A stretch of 63,590 bases of DNA from Verrucomicrobiia bacterium. GTDB lineage: Bacteria; Verrucomicrobiota; Verrucomicrobiia; Opitutales; Opitutaceae. A program made the translations under genes and the position numbers. Each line of letters starts with the position of its first letter. The first letter of the stretch is position 1. The notes below the pieces were generated by a model that was not told the origin of the DNA, did no database searches, and was given only the letters and a program-made list of their open reading frames with translations. Shown here in pieces: positions 18,910 through 27,739 of this stretch. Where the stretch lies: the NCBI GenBank assembly GCA_011525695.1, contig WYBX01000053.1:1-63590 (forward strand). The letters are read 5' to 3'.

Positions 18910-20515
18910 GCTTGTAGGGATGACGGTCCAGCAGCGTGGGATGCCAGCCCTGCACGGACGGCTGCTTGAGGAAGTTGTGCGTGAAGTGGTAAATCGGGAT
19001 AATCGGCGCCGCCTCGAGCAGGATCGATTCCGCGGCCTGGAAAAGCCCGTGCCGTGCCGCCGAATCGGCCGTCCGGGCGGCCGCAAAGAGGGCGGCATCA
19101 TAGTCCGCGCTGGCCCAGCCGGTGTAGTTGTTGCCGCTGTCGCTGCGGAAGATTTCGAGAAAGGTGGCGGGATCGATGTAGTCGCCAATCCAGTTGGAGC
19201 GCAGGATCTGGAAATCGCCGGCCCGCCGTGCCGCGAGGATCACCTTGTTCTCCTGGTTGACGAGCCGGACATCCACGCCGAGTTCGCGGCGCCACATTTC
19301 CTGCACCGTCTCCGCGATCAGCCGGTGGTTTTCCGAGGTGTTGTAGAGCAGTTCGAGCACCGGCAGGCCCTTGCCGCCCTCGTAGCCCGCCTCCTCGAGC
19401 AAGGCGCGGGCAGCCTCGAAGTCGGACGGGATTTGCGCCGTGGCGGTGTAGCCGGCGGTTCCCGGCGGCGTGAAGGCGTGGGCCGGGCGCTCGCCGCCGT
19501 GCAGTACCTTGCGGACGATTGCCTCGCGATCGATGCCCAGCGCGAGGGCGCGGCGCACCCGCAGGTCAGTGTAGGGCGGACGCCGGGTGTTGAACCGGTA
19601 GAAGTAGGTGTTCAGGTACGCGTCGGAGCGAATGAGCTCCGGAGCATCGCGACGGTAGGTCTCGATCTTCGCAATTGGCACGCTGTCGGTCACGTGGAGC
19701 TGGCCGGCGCGAAACATCCGCTCCTCGGCATCCACGCTTTCGACGGGATAGAAATGAATGGCGTTGAGCCTGACCGTCGCCGCGTCCCAGTAGCGGGGCG
19801 ACTTTTCAACCACGATCACCTGGTTTTGCGCCCATTTCTTCAGCTGGAAGGGGCCGTTCGAAACGATCCGCTCCGGCCGGGTCCAACCGTTGCCGCGCTC
19901 ATGGATTGGGCCGGATTTTTCGATGACGGGGAGCGGCACCGGCAGCCACGGCGGATTGACCAGGAGCGAAAGGAAGTAGGGGGCCGGATGTTCCAATGTT
20001 AACCGCAGCGTGCGATCGTCCACGGCCATCGCCCCGACCTGGGCGAAGTCGGTCGTCGCGCCCTTGTGAAACGCCTCCGCTCCCTGGAGGATGTAAAGCA
20101 TGCTGGCGTACTCCGCGCCCAGGGTTGGCGTGAGGATCCGCCGGAACGATCCGACGAAGTCGCGGGCGGTGAGCGGGGTGCCATCGGACCACACGGCGTC
20201 GGTCCGGAGGTGAAACGTGTACGCGATCCCGTCGGGCGAAATCTCCCAGCGCTCGGCCACGCCCGGCACCGGATGCAGATCGACCGGATCCTCCGTCACG
20301 AGTCCCTCGAACAGCGCGCGCAAGATGTCGCCCTCGGCGATTCCCACCACGAGGTGGGGATCGAGTTCGGTGACCTCGTATCCGATGCCGCGATGCAACA
20401 CCTGCTCGCGATTGCCCTGCACCACGACGCTTTCGCGCTTGAGGCAGCCGGCCAGGAAAAGGCAGCTGGCCAGGGTGAGCAGTGAGGTGGTGAGCCTGCC
20501 GATGCGACGGTTCAT
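18887..20515 (-). CDS. Oligopeptide-binding lipoprotein (SBP family 5), first of two
   Basis: A 542-residue paralogue of the following gene. The lipobox LAGC gives C24; the mature start has VTELDPHLVVG, then TFHLRTDAVWSDGTPLTARDF, VRRALALGIDREAIV and EAAPIIPIYHFTHNFL. It should bind peptides in the periplasm for an ABC transporter encoded elsewhere. The ATG at 20515 overlaps the ispF stop (ATGA). The two paralogues are clearly diverged, which suggests different ligands. Confidence 0.93.
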   Translation of the reverse strand: MNRRIGRLTTSLLTLASCLFLAGCLKRESVVVQGNREQVLHRGIGYEVTELDPHLVVGIAEGDILRALFEGLVTEDPVDLHPVPGVAERWEISPDGIAYTFHLRTDAVWSDGTPLTARDFVGSFRRILTPTLGAEYASMLYILQGAEAFHKGATTDFAQVGAMAVDDRTLRLTLEHPAPYFLSLLVNPPWLPVPLPVIEKSGPIHERGNGWTRPERIVSNGPFQLKKWAQNQVIVVEKSPRYWDAATVRLNAIHFYPVESVDAEERMFRAGQLHVTDSVPIAKIETYRRDAPELIRSDAYLNTYFYRFNTRRPPYTDLRVRRALALGIDREAIVRKVLHGGERPAHAFTPPGTAGYTATAQIPSDFEAARALLEEAGYEGGKGLPVLELLYNTSENHRLIAETVQEMWRRELGVDVRLVNQENKVILAARRAGDFQILRSNWIGDYIDPATFLEIFRSDSGNNYTGWASADYDAALFAAARTADSAARHGLFQAAESILLEAAPIIPIYHFTHNFLKQPSVQGWHPTLLDRHPYKHVWLEEK

Positions 20516-20991
20516 GCTTTCGCGATCAGGCAAACCGCATGCGCGGCAATCGCCAGCCCGCGGCCCAAATCGCCCACGCCTTCATTCGTCGTCGCCTTCA
20601 GCCCGATGGCGGAGCCCGGCAGCCGGGTGGTGGCGGCGAGCACCGCGCGCATTTCGGCCAGCCGCGGCTGGAGCATGGGTTTTTCCGCGATCACGGTCGC
20701 GTCGAGGTTGGAGATCGCGAAACTGCGTTTGGAGAGCTCGTGGCAGACCCGGCCGAGCAGGACCTGCGAATTGATGTCCTTGTACACGGGATCCGTATTG
20801 GGAAAGAGATGCCCGATGTCGGGCAACCCCGCGGCCCCGAGGAGCGCGTCGCAAATCGCGTGGGTGACGCAGTCCGCATCGCTGTGGCCCTCGAGCCCGT
20901 AGGTCGTGTCGAACTTCACGCCACCGAGGACGAGCGGCCGGCCTTCGACGATCCGGTGAATATCGTAGCCGTGGCCAATCCGGAAGTTCAT
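20512..20991 (-). CDS. ispF: 2-C-methyl-D-erythritol 2,4-cyclodiphosphate synthase
   Basis: A 159-residue protein, the standard size. Zinc ligands are seen in GYDIH (D10, H12) and GHSDADCVTH (H44), and the family signature SDADCVTHAICDALLGA and the C-terminal TTNEGVGDLGRG are intact. It makes the cyclic diphosphate in the MEP isoprenoid pathway. Its upstream neighbour on the strand is ispD, 107 bases away, and ispE lies 2 kb further. Downstream it is coupled by ATGA to two peptide-binding lipoproteins, an unexpected pairing. Confidence 0.97.
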   Translation of the reverse strand: MNFRIGHGYDIHRIVEGRPLVLGGVKFDTTYGLEGHSDADCVTHAICDALLGAAGLPDIGHLFPNTDPVYKDINSQVLLGRVCHELSKRSFAISNLDATVIAEKPMLQPRLAEMRAVLAATTRLPGSAIGLKATTNEGVGDLGRGLAIAAHAVCLIAKA

Positions 20992-21023
20992 GTTTGGGGA
21001 AAGTTCCAGCGAACCGGAGCCGC

Positions 21024-21057
21024 TTCATTCGCGAGCATTGGCGTTGATTCGCGGTTG
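21024..21057. repeat. Short repeat of the ATTCGCG / CATTGGCGT family, copy 2
   Basis: TTCATTCGCGAGCATTGGCG followed by TTGATTCGCGGTT in the ispD-ispF spacer. It is in the same orientation as the copy at 15464. Confidence 0.6.
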
Positions 21058-21098
21058 AACTGATTTGGTCCGGCTTGCATGACCTGCGAAGCAGGGAC

Positions 21099-21806
21099 TC
21101 AGGTCCCCTGGCGGGCGGCGAGCAGGAATTCGAGATAGGCCAGGTCGTCCGGCGTCGTCAGCTTCGGGTTCGGCCGGGAGTTTTCCAGCAGAGCCACCGG
21201 ATGACCGAGCAGCTCGACCGCCTGCGCGTCGTCGGTCACGCGCAGCCCGCGGGATTTAACACGGGCGTACCCGCGCACGATCAGTTCGCGGGAAAAGACC
21301 TGTGGGGTTTCCATCGCCCAAAGCCGCGAGCGATCCAGCGTGCGCAGCCGGGCGTCATCGCCGCGCCGGGAGTTCGCGCGCATCAGGTGCTCCTTGATCG
21401 TGTCGGTGACCCGATGGGCCAGCACGACCGCCTGTTCCCGGCGGACGATCCGGTGGAGGGCGACCAGCTGCTCCGGCTGGATCAGCGGGCGCGCGCAATC
21501 GTGGATGAAGACGTGCTGGATGTCCGCCGGCAGGGCGGCCAGCGCGTTCATCACGGAGTCCTGGCGCTCGCGGCCGCCGTGCACGAGCACGGAAGGGGTG
21601 GGGGCGGCGGCGGAAAGCTCGAGCATCTGGCGCTGATCGCGATAGACGACGACATAGAGGTCGGCGGTGGCGCTCGCCATGAATGCGGCCGCCGAATAGG
21701 CGAACACCGGCCGGCCGGCGAGCAGCGTCATCACCTTGTCATTGACGGCGCCGCGCATGCGCGAGCCGCTGCCGGCGGCGAGAAGGATGGCGGCGGTGCG
21801 TGGCAT
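21099..21806 (-). CDS. ispD: 2-C-methyl-D-erythritol 4-phosphate cytidylyltransferase
   Basis: With the ATG at 21806 the protein has 235 residues. The N-terminal AAILLAAGSGSRM and the later VFIHDCARPLI, LAHRVTDTIK, TPQVFSRELI and VTDDAQAVELLG are IspD motifs. It transfers CMP to MEP in the isoprenoid pathway. The open frame extends to 21968, but that extension has no family similarity. It heads the minus-strand group ispD-ispF-SBP-SBP-M28. Confidence 0.95.
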   Translation of the reverse strand: MPRTAAILLAAGSGSRMRGAVNDKVMTLLAGRPVFAYSAAAFMASATADLYVVVYRDQRQMLELSAAAPTPSVLVHGGRERQDSVMNALAALPADIQHVFIHDCARPLIQPEQLVALHRIVRREQAVVLAHRVTDTIKEHLMRANSRRGDDARLRTLDRSRLWAMETPQVFSRELIVRGYARVKSRGLRVTDDAQAVELLGHPVALLENSRPNPKLTTPDDLAYLEFLLAARQGT

Positions 21807-22205
21807 GGGTGGGAAGGGTGGGATAATATCGAACCAAATCGTCCCAGCTTGCGACGATTTTCCCTCATTGGGAAGTTCAGGCTTCGCGGTCGGCCTGGTT
21901 CCAAGTGGAAGCGGCGTCGCGCCGCTTGTTTCACTGGAAGGGCAAGAGCCAGTCGATGTCGTGATCAAAGGCCTTGGGTTCGGATCGAATCGCGGAGAAA
22001 AAACCGCGAAGGAAGCGAAGAAACGCGAAGGGTCGGAGCCCCGATCCAGGAGCGATGGGAAAAGTAATCGTCGAGCCCCTCAGCAAGCCAATCCCTTTGA
22101 CCGCAGATGCCGCAGATATCGCGGATGCGAGGAGGCTCAGCCAATTGCCACAAGAGGCCCGGGCCGGTCCGCCGACCACTGGGGCGGCTATAGTCGTTGG
22201 GTTCG
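21807..22205. other. 399-base intergenic region with short repeats
   Basis: It lies upstream of ispD and downstream of pyrF, both on the minus strand. It contains a run of ACCGCGAAGGAAGCGAAGAA-type units (21996-22036) like those at 35627-35733, and an ACCGCAGATGCCGCAGATAT element (about 22100-22127). No credible gene, tRNA or hairpin is visible; ispD must have its promoter here. Confidence 0.6.
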
Positions 22206-22901
22206 TCAGGCAGATTCGAGCTCGTCGCGGATGGCGCGGGCGGCGGAAACCGGATCGGGAGCCTGGAAGATGGGACGGCCGACCACGATGAAGTTCGCGC
22301 CGGCGGCGGCCGCGGCCGCGGGGGTCATCACGCGCCGCTGATCGTCCAGGCTGGCCTCGCGCGGCCGAATGCCGGGGGTCACGAGCGCGATCCCCGGAGG
22401 CAGCGACCTCCGAAGCGGAGCGAGTTCCAGCGGCGAGCACACCAGGCCGCGCAGCCCGGCCTCGGCTGCCAGCCGGCCGAGCCGGACAACCTGGTGCTCA
22501 GGGGATTCGGTGACGCCGGTTTCGGCGAGCGCCGCTGGGCTCATCGAGGTGAGGACGGTGACGCCAAGGAGGAGCAGCTCCGGAGCGTGATCCTGCTGGG
22601 CCTTCACGGCCCATTGCAGCATTTCGCGCCCGCCGGAGGTGTGCAGGGTCAGCATGCCGATCGGGAGTCGGGCGCAGGAAGCCACGGCCTTGGCCACGGT
22701 GTTCGGAATGTCGTGCAGCTTCAGGTCGAGGAAGACCTTGAAGCCGAGCCCGGCGATCTCACGGACGGCATCGGGTCCGGCGGCGGTGAACATCTCGAGC
22801 CCGATCTTGACCCAGCGCACCGTGCCCTGGAGCGGGCGCAATGTCGGGATGACCTCGCGGGGAGATGGAGCGTCGAGTACGAGGATCAGATCACAGGCCA
22901 T
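22206..22901 (-). CDS. pyrF: Orotidine 5'-phosphate decarboxylase
   Basis: A 231-residue TIM-barrel protein with the catalytic motif FLDLKLHDIP (D59, K61, D64) and the phosphate-binding VVGRPIFQA near the C-terminus. It makes UMP in pyrimidine synthesis. The ATG at 22901 (MACDLILVLDAP) fits the family start; the open frame reaches 23081, but that piece is antisense to ispE. The gene is divergent from ispE with 73 bases between the starts. Confidence 0.96.
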   Translation of the reverse strand: MACDLILVLDAPSPREVIPTLRPLQGTVRWVKIGLEMFTAAGPDAVREIAGLGFKVFLDLKLHDIPNTVAKAVASCARLPIGMLTLHTSGGREMLQWAVKAQQDHAPELLLLGVTVLTSMSPAALAETGVTESPEHQVVRLGRLAAEAGLRGLVCSPLELAPLRRSLPPGIALVTPGIRPREASLDDQRRVMTPAAAAAAGANFIVVGRPIFQAPDPVSAARAIRDELESA

Positions 22902-22974
22902 GCGGGGAAAACTTCCGAATGGATTGCTTCGTCGCGGCACACCGCGCAATGACAAAGGTGTGAGTGGCGTCCCG

Positions 22975-23841
22975 ATGTTTTCGCCGGCGAAGCTGAACCT
23001 GTTCCTTGCGGTCACGGGCCGGCGGCCGGATGGCTTCCATGACCTCGTCTCGGTGGCCGCGCCGCTGACCTTTGGCGACACGCTGCAGGTGGAGCCGGCC
23101 GCGACGTTTTCGCTCTCGTGTGATCATCCGGATGTTCCGGCCGGCGAGGCGAACCTGGTGCTGCGGGCGGCGCGCGCCTACGTGGCGGCCAGCGGCTGGC
23201 AGGGCGCCGCCGCCTTCCGGCTGGAGAAGCGGATTCCGGTCGCGGCGGGGCTGGGTGGCGGCAGCAGCAATGCAGTGGCGGCGCTCCTCGGGTTGAACCG
23301 GCTGGCGGGCGGTTTGCTGGATGACAGGAGACTGCGCGAGGTGGCGGCGGAACTGGGCTCCGACTGCCCGCTGTTCCTGGACGGCGGCCCGGTGGTAATC
23401 CGCGGGCGAGGGGAGCGGGTCGAACCGTTGCCCGCGGCAGTGAGCAGCCGGATTCGAGGCCGCCGGGTGCTGGTCTTCCGGCCGGGATTCGGCGTCGAGA
23501 CCCCTTGGGCCTATGCCCAGCTCGCGGCGCGGGCGCCCAAAGGCTACCTTGCAGCTGAGGGGGTCGAGTCACGATGGGCGCAGTGGTGCGCGAATCCGGC
23601 CGCGCCGCTCGAGGATCTGCTATTCAACAGCCTGGAGCCGCCGGTTTTTGCCAAGCACCTGGCGCTGCCAACCCTGCTGGCGCAGCTTGCCACCCGGTTC
23701 GGATTGCAGGCACGGATGAGCGGCAGCGGCAGCGCGTGCTTCGTGCTGCTGGGGGATTCGACGCCGGAATCCCCCGTGATGCAGGCAATTCGAGAAGCCT
23801 GGGGGCCCTCGGCACTGGCGATTGAGGCCAGGCTGGCGTAA
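22975..23841 (+). CDS. ispE: 4-diphosphocytidyl-2-C-methyl-D-erythritol kinase
   Basis: With the ATG at 22975 the protein has 288 residues, the IspE norm. It starts FSPAKLNLFLAVTGRRPDGF, has the GHMP-kinase glycine loop PVAAGLGGGSSNAVAALL (about residue 90), SDCPLFLDGG and the late MSGSGSACF. It phosphorylates CDP-ME in the MEP pathway; ispD and ispF are 1-2 kb away on the other strand. The open frame extends upstream to 22639 through pyrF, and that part is rejected. Confidence 0.96.
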   Translation: MFSPAKLNLFLAVTGRRPDGFHDLVSVAAPLTFGDTLQVEPAATFSLSCDHPDVPAGEANLVLRAARAYVAASGWQGAAAFRLEKRIPVAAGLGGGSSNAVAALLGLNRLAGGLLDDRRLREVAAELGSDCPLFLDGGPVVIRGRGERVEPLPAAVSSRIRGRRVLVFRPGFGVETPWAYAQLAARAPKGYLAAEGVESRWAQWCANPAAPLEDLLFNSLEPPVFAKHLALPTLLAQLATRFGLQARMSGSGSACFVLLGDSTPESPVMQAIREAWGPSALAIEARLA

Positions 23842-23848
23842 ATCCGCA

Positions 23849-23877
23849 TTGACCCGCTTCGGGCGGGACGCGTTAAC
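23849..23877 (+). promoter_or_regulatory. Possible promoter before ptsI
   Basis: TTGACC (23849-23854), a 17-base spacer and GTTAAC (23872-23877). The -10 matches the consensus at only three positions. A CCCGC/GCGGG stem lies within the spacer and may instead be the ispE 3' hairpin. Confidence 0.3.
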
Positions 23878-23926
23878 GTCGGGGACCGACGCTCCGCGTT
23901 TTCGCGGCGCCCTTCACCCGAAATAA

Positions 23927-25690
23927 ATGGATCCCAGTCCGAAGACGGAAATCACCGTGCAAGGCATCGCTGCTTCGCAGGGGATCGCCTATGGGCAGAT
24001 TTTCGTCTACGTGCAGAACGACGTCGAGGTGCCGAGCTACCAGGTCGAACCGGAAAAGCGGATCGACGAGGTGGCGCGATTCGATCGCGCCCTGGTCGTC
24101 ACCCGGCAGCAAATCACCAAGATCAAGAACGAGGTCGAGAAGAACATCGGCCCGGAGGAGGCGGCGATTTTCGACGCGCACCTGATGGTGCTGGAGGATG
24201 AGGCGCTGATTGGTGAGACGATCCGCGCGTTCGAGGCGAGCGGGCAGAACATCGAGACCTGTTTCCACCAAGTCTCCTCCCGCTACGTGCAGGCGTTTTC
24301 GGAGATCGACGACGAGTACCTGCGGGAGCGTGCCGGCGACCTGCGTGACGTCGCGCAGCGCGTCCTGCAGAACCTGCTCGGCCAGGCGGAAAATGCTCTC
24401 AGCCGGCTGGCGGACCAGCGGATTGTGGTTGCGAGCGACATCACGCCGTCCGATTCGGCCAGTCTCGACCGGACGGCGGCGCTGGCGCTGGTGATCGACT
24501 CGGGCAGCAAGACCAGCCATGCGGTCATCGTCGCGCGCTCGATGAAGGTGCCGGCGGTGGTCGGCGTGCGCAATCTCACGCAGCGGGTGCACAATGGTGA
24601 CTGGGCCATCGTCGACGGGTACGACGGGGTGGTGATCCTGAATCCGTCGGAGAGCACGCTCTTCCGCTACGGCACGATCCAGGAGCAGAAGAAATCGTTC
24701 GATGCCCAGTTGCTGGAGGTGAATCGACTGCCGGCGATCACGCTGGACGGGGTCCCGGTCACCCTGCTGGCGAACATCGAGAAGGTGGACGAGGTCACGC
24801 GGGCCAAGGCGTATTTCGCGCAGGGCATCGGGCTGTATCGCACGGAGTTCCTGTTCATTGGGACGTCGCGGATGCCGCACGAGCAGGAGCAGTTTGTCGC
24901 GTACAAGACGGTGGTGGAGGCGATGGCGCCAGAGCCGGTGATCATCCGGACGCTGGACCTGGGAGGGGACAAGCCGCTGGCCGGCAAGTCGGACCTGTTT
25001 CCCAAGGAGAACAACCCCTTCATGGGTTTCCGGGCGATTCGCTTCTGCCTGGAGCACCAGGACATCTTCAGGGAGCAGTTGCGGGCGATCCTGATGGCGA
25101 GCGCCTTTGGGAAGGTGAAGATCATGTATCCGATGGTCAGCGGGACGGAGGAGATGGTGCGGGCGAATGCGGTGCTGCGCGAGGCGATGGCCGAGCTGCG
25201 GGCCCGCGGTGTCCCGTACGACGAGAAGGTCGAGGTCGGCGCGATGATCGAGATCCCCAGTGCGGCGCATACGGCCGATCTGCTGGCGGGCGAATGCAAT
25301 TTCTTCAGTGTCGGGACGAATGATCTCATCCAGTACCTGCTGGCGATCGATCGGGTGAACGATCGGATCGCGCACCTATACGAGCCGACCCACCCGGCGT
25401 TGCTGCGCACGTTGCGGTTCGTGATCGACGAGGCTCATCGTCAGAACCTGCCGGTTGGCGTGTGCGGCGAGATGGCCGGCGATCCGATCTTTGCACCGCT
25501 GCTGCTGGGGCTTGGTATCGATTCGCTCAGCATGTCGCCCGCCTGGCTGCCGGCGGTAAAGTACCTGATCCGGGCAATGTCGATGGCGGATGCCCGGGCG
25601 CTGGCCGCTCAGGCCATGGGCATGCGTTCCCCCAAGGAGATCTTTGCCCTGTGCGACGCGTTCTACCGCGCCCGAGTGCGGATGGATTGA
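23927..25690 (+). CDS. ptsI: Phosphoenolpyruvate-protein phosphotransferase (PTS enzyme I)
   Basis: A 587-residue EI of normal length. The N-terminal HPr-binding and swivel domains carry the phosphorylated histidine in KTSHAVIVARS (H198). The PEP-binding barrel has the signature LYRTEFLF, DLGGDKPL and the C-terminal active-site VCGEMAGDP. It phosphorylates HPr from PEP in the cytosol. ptsH is about 17 kb away, and no EIIABC permease is in the window, which fits the reduced, mainly regulatory PTS known in many Verrucomicrobia. Confidence 0.97.
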   Translation: MDPSPKTEITVQGIAASQGIAYGQIFVYVQNDVEVPSYQVEPEKRIDEVARFDRALVVTRQQITKIKNEVEKNIGPEEAAIFDAHLMVLEDEALIGETIRAFEASGQNIETCFHQVSSRYVQAFSEIDDEYLRERAGDLRDVAQRVLQNLLGQAENALSRLADQRIVVASDITPSDSASLDRTAALALVIDSGSKTSHAVIVARSMKVPAVVGVRNLTQRVHNGDWAIVDGYDGVVILNPSESTLFRYGTIQEQKKSFDAQLLEVNRLPAITLDGVPVTLLANIEKVDEVTRAKAYFAQGIGLYRTEFLFIGTSRMPHEQEQFVAYKTVVEAMAPEPVIIRTLDLGGDKPLAGKSDLFPKENNPFMGFRAIRFCLEHQDIFREQLRAILMASAFGKVKIMYPMVSGTEEMVRANAVLREAMAELRARGVPYDEKVEVGAMIEIPSAAHTADLLAGECNFFSVGTNDLIQYLLAIDRVNDRIAHLYEPTHPALLRTLRFVIDEAHRQNLPVGVCGEMAGDPIFAPLLLGLGIDSLSMSPAWLPAVKYLIRAMSMADARALAAQAMGMRSPKEIFALCDAFYRARVRMD

Positions 25691-25838
25691 GGCGCGAGTG
25701 GCCAACCCAGCATGCGGCGTATCCGGCAGACCCGATCCTGCGACTCCGGCGGCACGGCGACCCATTCGTTTGCGAAAACCGGGTCGACGCATATATCGGG
25801 CGGGACATCGTCTGAAACCCGCGCCATCGATATTTGAC

Positions 25839-26654
25839 ATGAAGCCCTCCCGGAGAATTCCCCAGGTTTGTGCGCTGTTCCTGGCCGGCGGGCTGATGAT
25901 GCTGGGGGTCGGGTGCGCCAACATTTTCATTCCCAAGCACAAGGTGCTGGTGGATTCGATCAGCCTGCCGGGGCTCGCGAAGCCGTCCGGCCAGTCCTAC
26001 CGGCTGGTGGCGCGCCGCTCGGTCGTGAATCAGGTGCCGGTGCAGGTGCCGGTGCTGAAGGCCTGTGTGGACGCGGCGCTGACGTCGGCGGGGATGTTTG
26101 AAGCACCGGCAAATGCCCCTCCGGATGTCTTTGTGGAAGTTTCCTGTGGTCGGGACACGACGCCCCGCGTGGATCCGGCTGCGCGCGAGACCTACCTGCA
26201 GCTGTCCGCGCGCAATAACCCCACCCGGGCACTCGACAAGAGTGCGGGGGAGGAGTTGTGGGATGTGCGGGTCGCGGTGCTCGGGCTGGCCGGCCGAATG
26301 GAGTCCGCGCTCCCGCTCCTGTGCTCGGTGGCGGTGGACTACCTCGCCACGAACACGCAGGTGGAAACGGAGATCGCCGTCCCTCAGAATTCGCCCGGCA
26401 TCGCGGAGGTCCGCGAATCCGCCATCAAGGCATTGGAAAGCAAGTCCGGGCCGGGATCTGCTGCCGGTACAGCACAGCCGCTGCCACCGCTGCCTGCCCC
26501 GCTGCCTCCTCCGCCTGCCCAGGCACCGGGCACACCTCCCGGCACCGCGCCGCAGCCGGCGCCAGCACCAACTTCGGGTGCGACTCCCGGCACCACGCCG
26601 CAGCCGGCGCCGGCACCGGTTCCGGAGGCTGCGCCCCTACGGCCGCGTGGTTGA
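25839..26654 (+). CDS. Hypothetical lipoprotein with Pro/Ala-rich tail
   Basis: A 271-residue protein with a lipoprotein signal (GVGC, C26). Residues about 30-200 look folded (SYRLVARRSVV, ACVDAALTSAGMFEAP, DVFVEVSCGRD, LWDVRVAVLGLAG); the pattern recalls small outer-membrane lipoproteins of the DUF4136 kind, but I cannot assign a family. Residues 205-265 are a Pro/Ala linker with GTTPQPAPAP-type repeats. The last residues (EAAPLRPRG) and the stop are encoded inside a copy of the dispersed GC-rich repeat, so the native C-terminus may have been replaced. It follows ptsI by 148 bases. Confidence 0.8.
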   Translation: MKPSRRIPQVCALFLAGGLMMLGVGCANIFIPKHKVLVDSISLPGLAKPSGQSYRLVARRSVVNQVPVQVPVLKACVDAALTSAGMFEAPANAPPDVFVEVSCGRDTTPRVDPAARETYLQLSARNNPTRALDKSAGEELWDVRVAVLGLAGRMESALPLLCSVAVDYLATNTQVETEIAVPQNSPGIAEVRESAIKALESKSGPGSAAGTAQPLPPLPAPLPPPPAQAPGTPPGTAPQPAPAPTSGATPGTTPQPAPAPVPEAAPLRPRG

Positions 26655-26710
26655 ATGAAGCAGCGAGGATGCTTTGCGAAGGCTCTGTACGCTACGGGGG
26701 CGCCACGGGA
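26627..26710. repeat. Dispersed GC-rich palindromic repeat, copy 4 (half element)
   Basis: GGCTGCGCCCCTACGGCCGC then GTGGTTGAATGAAGCAGCGA and a tail ending TGTACGCTACGGGGGCGC. It aligns with the right half and tail of copy 1 (2838-2935), including TGTACGC and GGGGGCGC. The lipoprotein gene runs into it from the left. Confidence 0.75.
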
Positions 26711-26722
26711 CGCGAAAATCCG

Positions 26723-27739
26723 TCAAACCAACGCCCGCTGGATGGCCTGCGCGGTGTCACGCCAAGTCGGCAGCGGCCGGGACTGTGCGGACTCGCCCAG
26801 TGTCGCCCTCCAGGAGTCATCAATGACGATCCGCCGCAGCGCTGATTCCCACGCGGCCGGATCCGCCGGTGGCACCAGGACCGCGCCGCCGCCCGTGGCC
26901 TGTTCGCGCAGCGAGGGCAGATCGCTGCAGACGCATGGCACACCCATCCACAACGACTCGAGCAGCGGCAGCCCGCAGCCCTCGGCGAGACTTGGGAAGA
27001 CCGTTGCCCGCGCCGTCCGATAAAGTCCCGCCACCGTCTCATCCGATGCCGCGCGGTGAAACTGGACGGTGGCGCCGCGCCGAGCGATTGCCCCGATCCG
27101 GGCCGCGATCGGCCGGCCAAAATGGGGATTCACGCGGCCGACGAGGTGCAGTTCGAACCGGAGCCCCTGGGACCAGAGCTGTTCGCAGACATCGAGCAGG
27201 AAGCCCTGATTCTTGCGGGGTTCAATGATGCCGACGCAAAGCAGCCGTGGCGGCTGGGCGGGAGAGGGTTTGCATTGTCCGCGTGGTGCTCCGTTGAAAT
27301 CGGCTCCGAGCGGGAGGATGTCGACCGGTGGCGTGTGCTCGAGCCGCTGCCAGCCCCAGAAGCCAAGCAGATCGTCGCGACTTGCCGCCGAGACCGCCCA
27401 GACGCGATCGAACCGGGCCAGCAGTTTCATGTAGCCGGGATGGCGGGCGACACTCTGCGGCCAGGTGATTTGCGGGTGTCGGAGCGGAATGGCATCATGG
27501 AAGATGGCCGCCGTGCGACACTGGCGGCGGGCGAGGAACGACTCGAGCCTGGGCCGCTCCGCCTCCGAGAACAGTTCCGCGGTGAGCAGCCAGTCGTCGG
27601 CGGAAAGCTGGCTTGCGTTTGCCGGCCACGTGATCGGTCGCGCGGCGGCGCCCAGTTCCGCCGCGAGCCGGGTAGTGACGCGCGTGAGTCCGGAGCGATG
27701 GCCGGCGGATCGGGTCTTGGTGACGTCGAGGTGAATCAT
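26723..27739 (-). CDS. Glycosyltransferase, GT4 type
   Basis: A 338-residue GT-B glycosyltransferase. It has IFHDAIPLRHP and a VSAASRDDLLGFWG donor-side loop, then VGIIEPRKNQGFLLD, FHRAASDETVAGLYRTA and the GT4 donor-binding stretch FPSLAEGCGLPLLES with the EX7E glutamates. It resembles mannosyl- or rhamnosyl-transferases of surface polysaccharide loci, and the GT4 at 57634 in this window. The ATG at 27739 overlaps the stop of the next upstream GT4 gene. The sugar is not predictable. Confidence 0.9.
   Translation of the reverse strand: MIHLDVTKTRSAGHRSGLTRVTTRLAAELGAAARPITWPANASQLSADDWLLTAELFSEAERPRLESFLARRQCRTAAIFHDAIPLRHPQITWPQSVARHPGYMKLLARFDRVWAVSAASRDDLLGFWGWQRLEHTPPVDILPLGADFNGAPRGQCKPSPAQPPRLLCVGIIEPRKNQGFLLDVCEQLWSQGLRFELHLVGRVNPHFGRPIAARIGAIARRGATVQFHRAASDETVAGLYRTARATVFPSLAEGCGLPLLESLWMGVPCVCSDLPSLREQATGGGAVLVPPADPAAWESALRRIVIDDSWRATLGESAQSRPLPTWRDTAQAIQRALV

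Noticed and set aside
23873..25375. A 500-codon open frame on the minus strand opposite ptsI
   Set aside because: Shadow frame; the sense strand has the complete EI motifs.
26460..26640. Tandem GCCGCAGCCGGCGCC-type repeats as a possible CRISPR or satellite
   Set aside because: They are in-frame codons of the Pro/Ala linker of the lipoprotein; there are no spacers.
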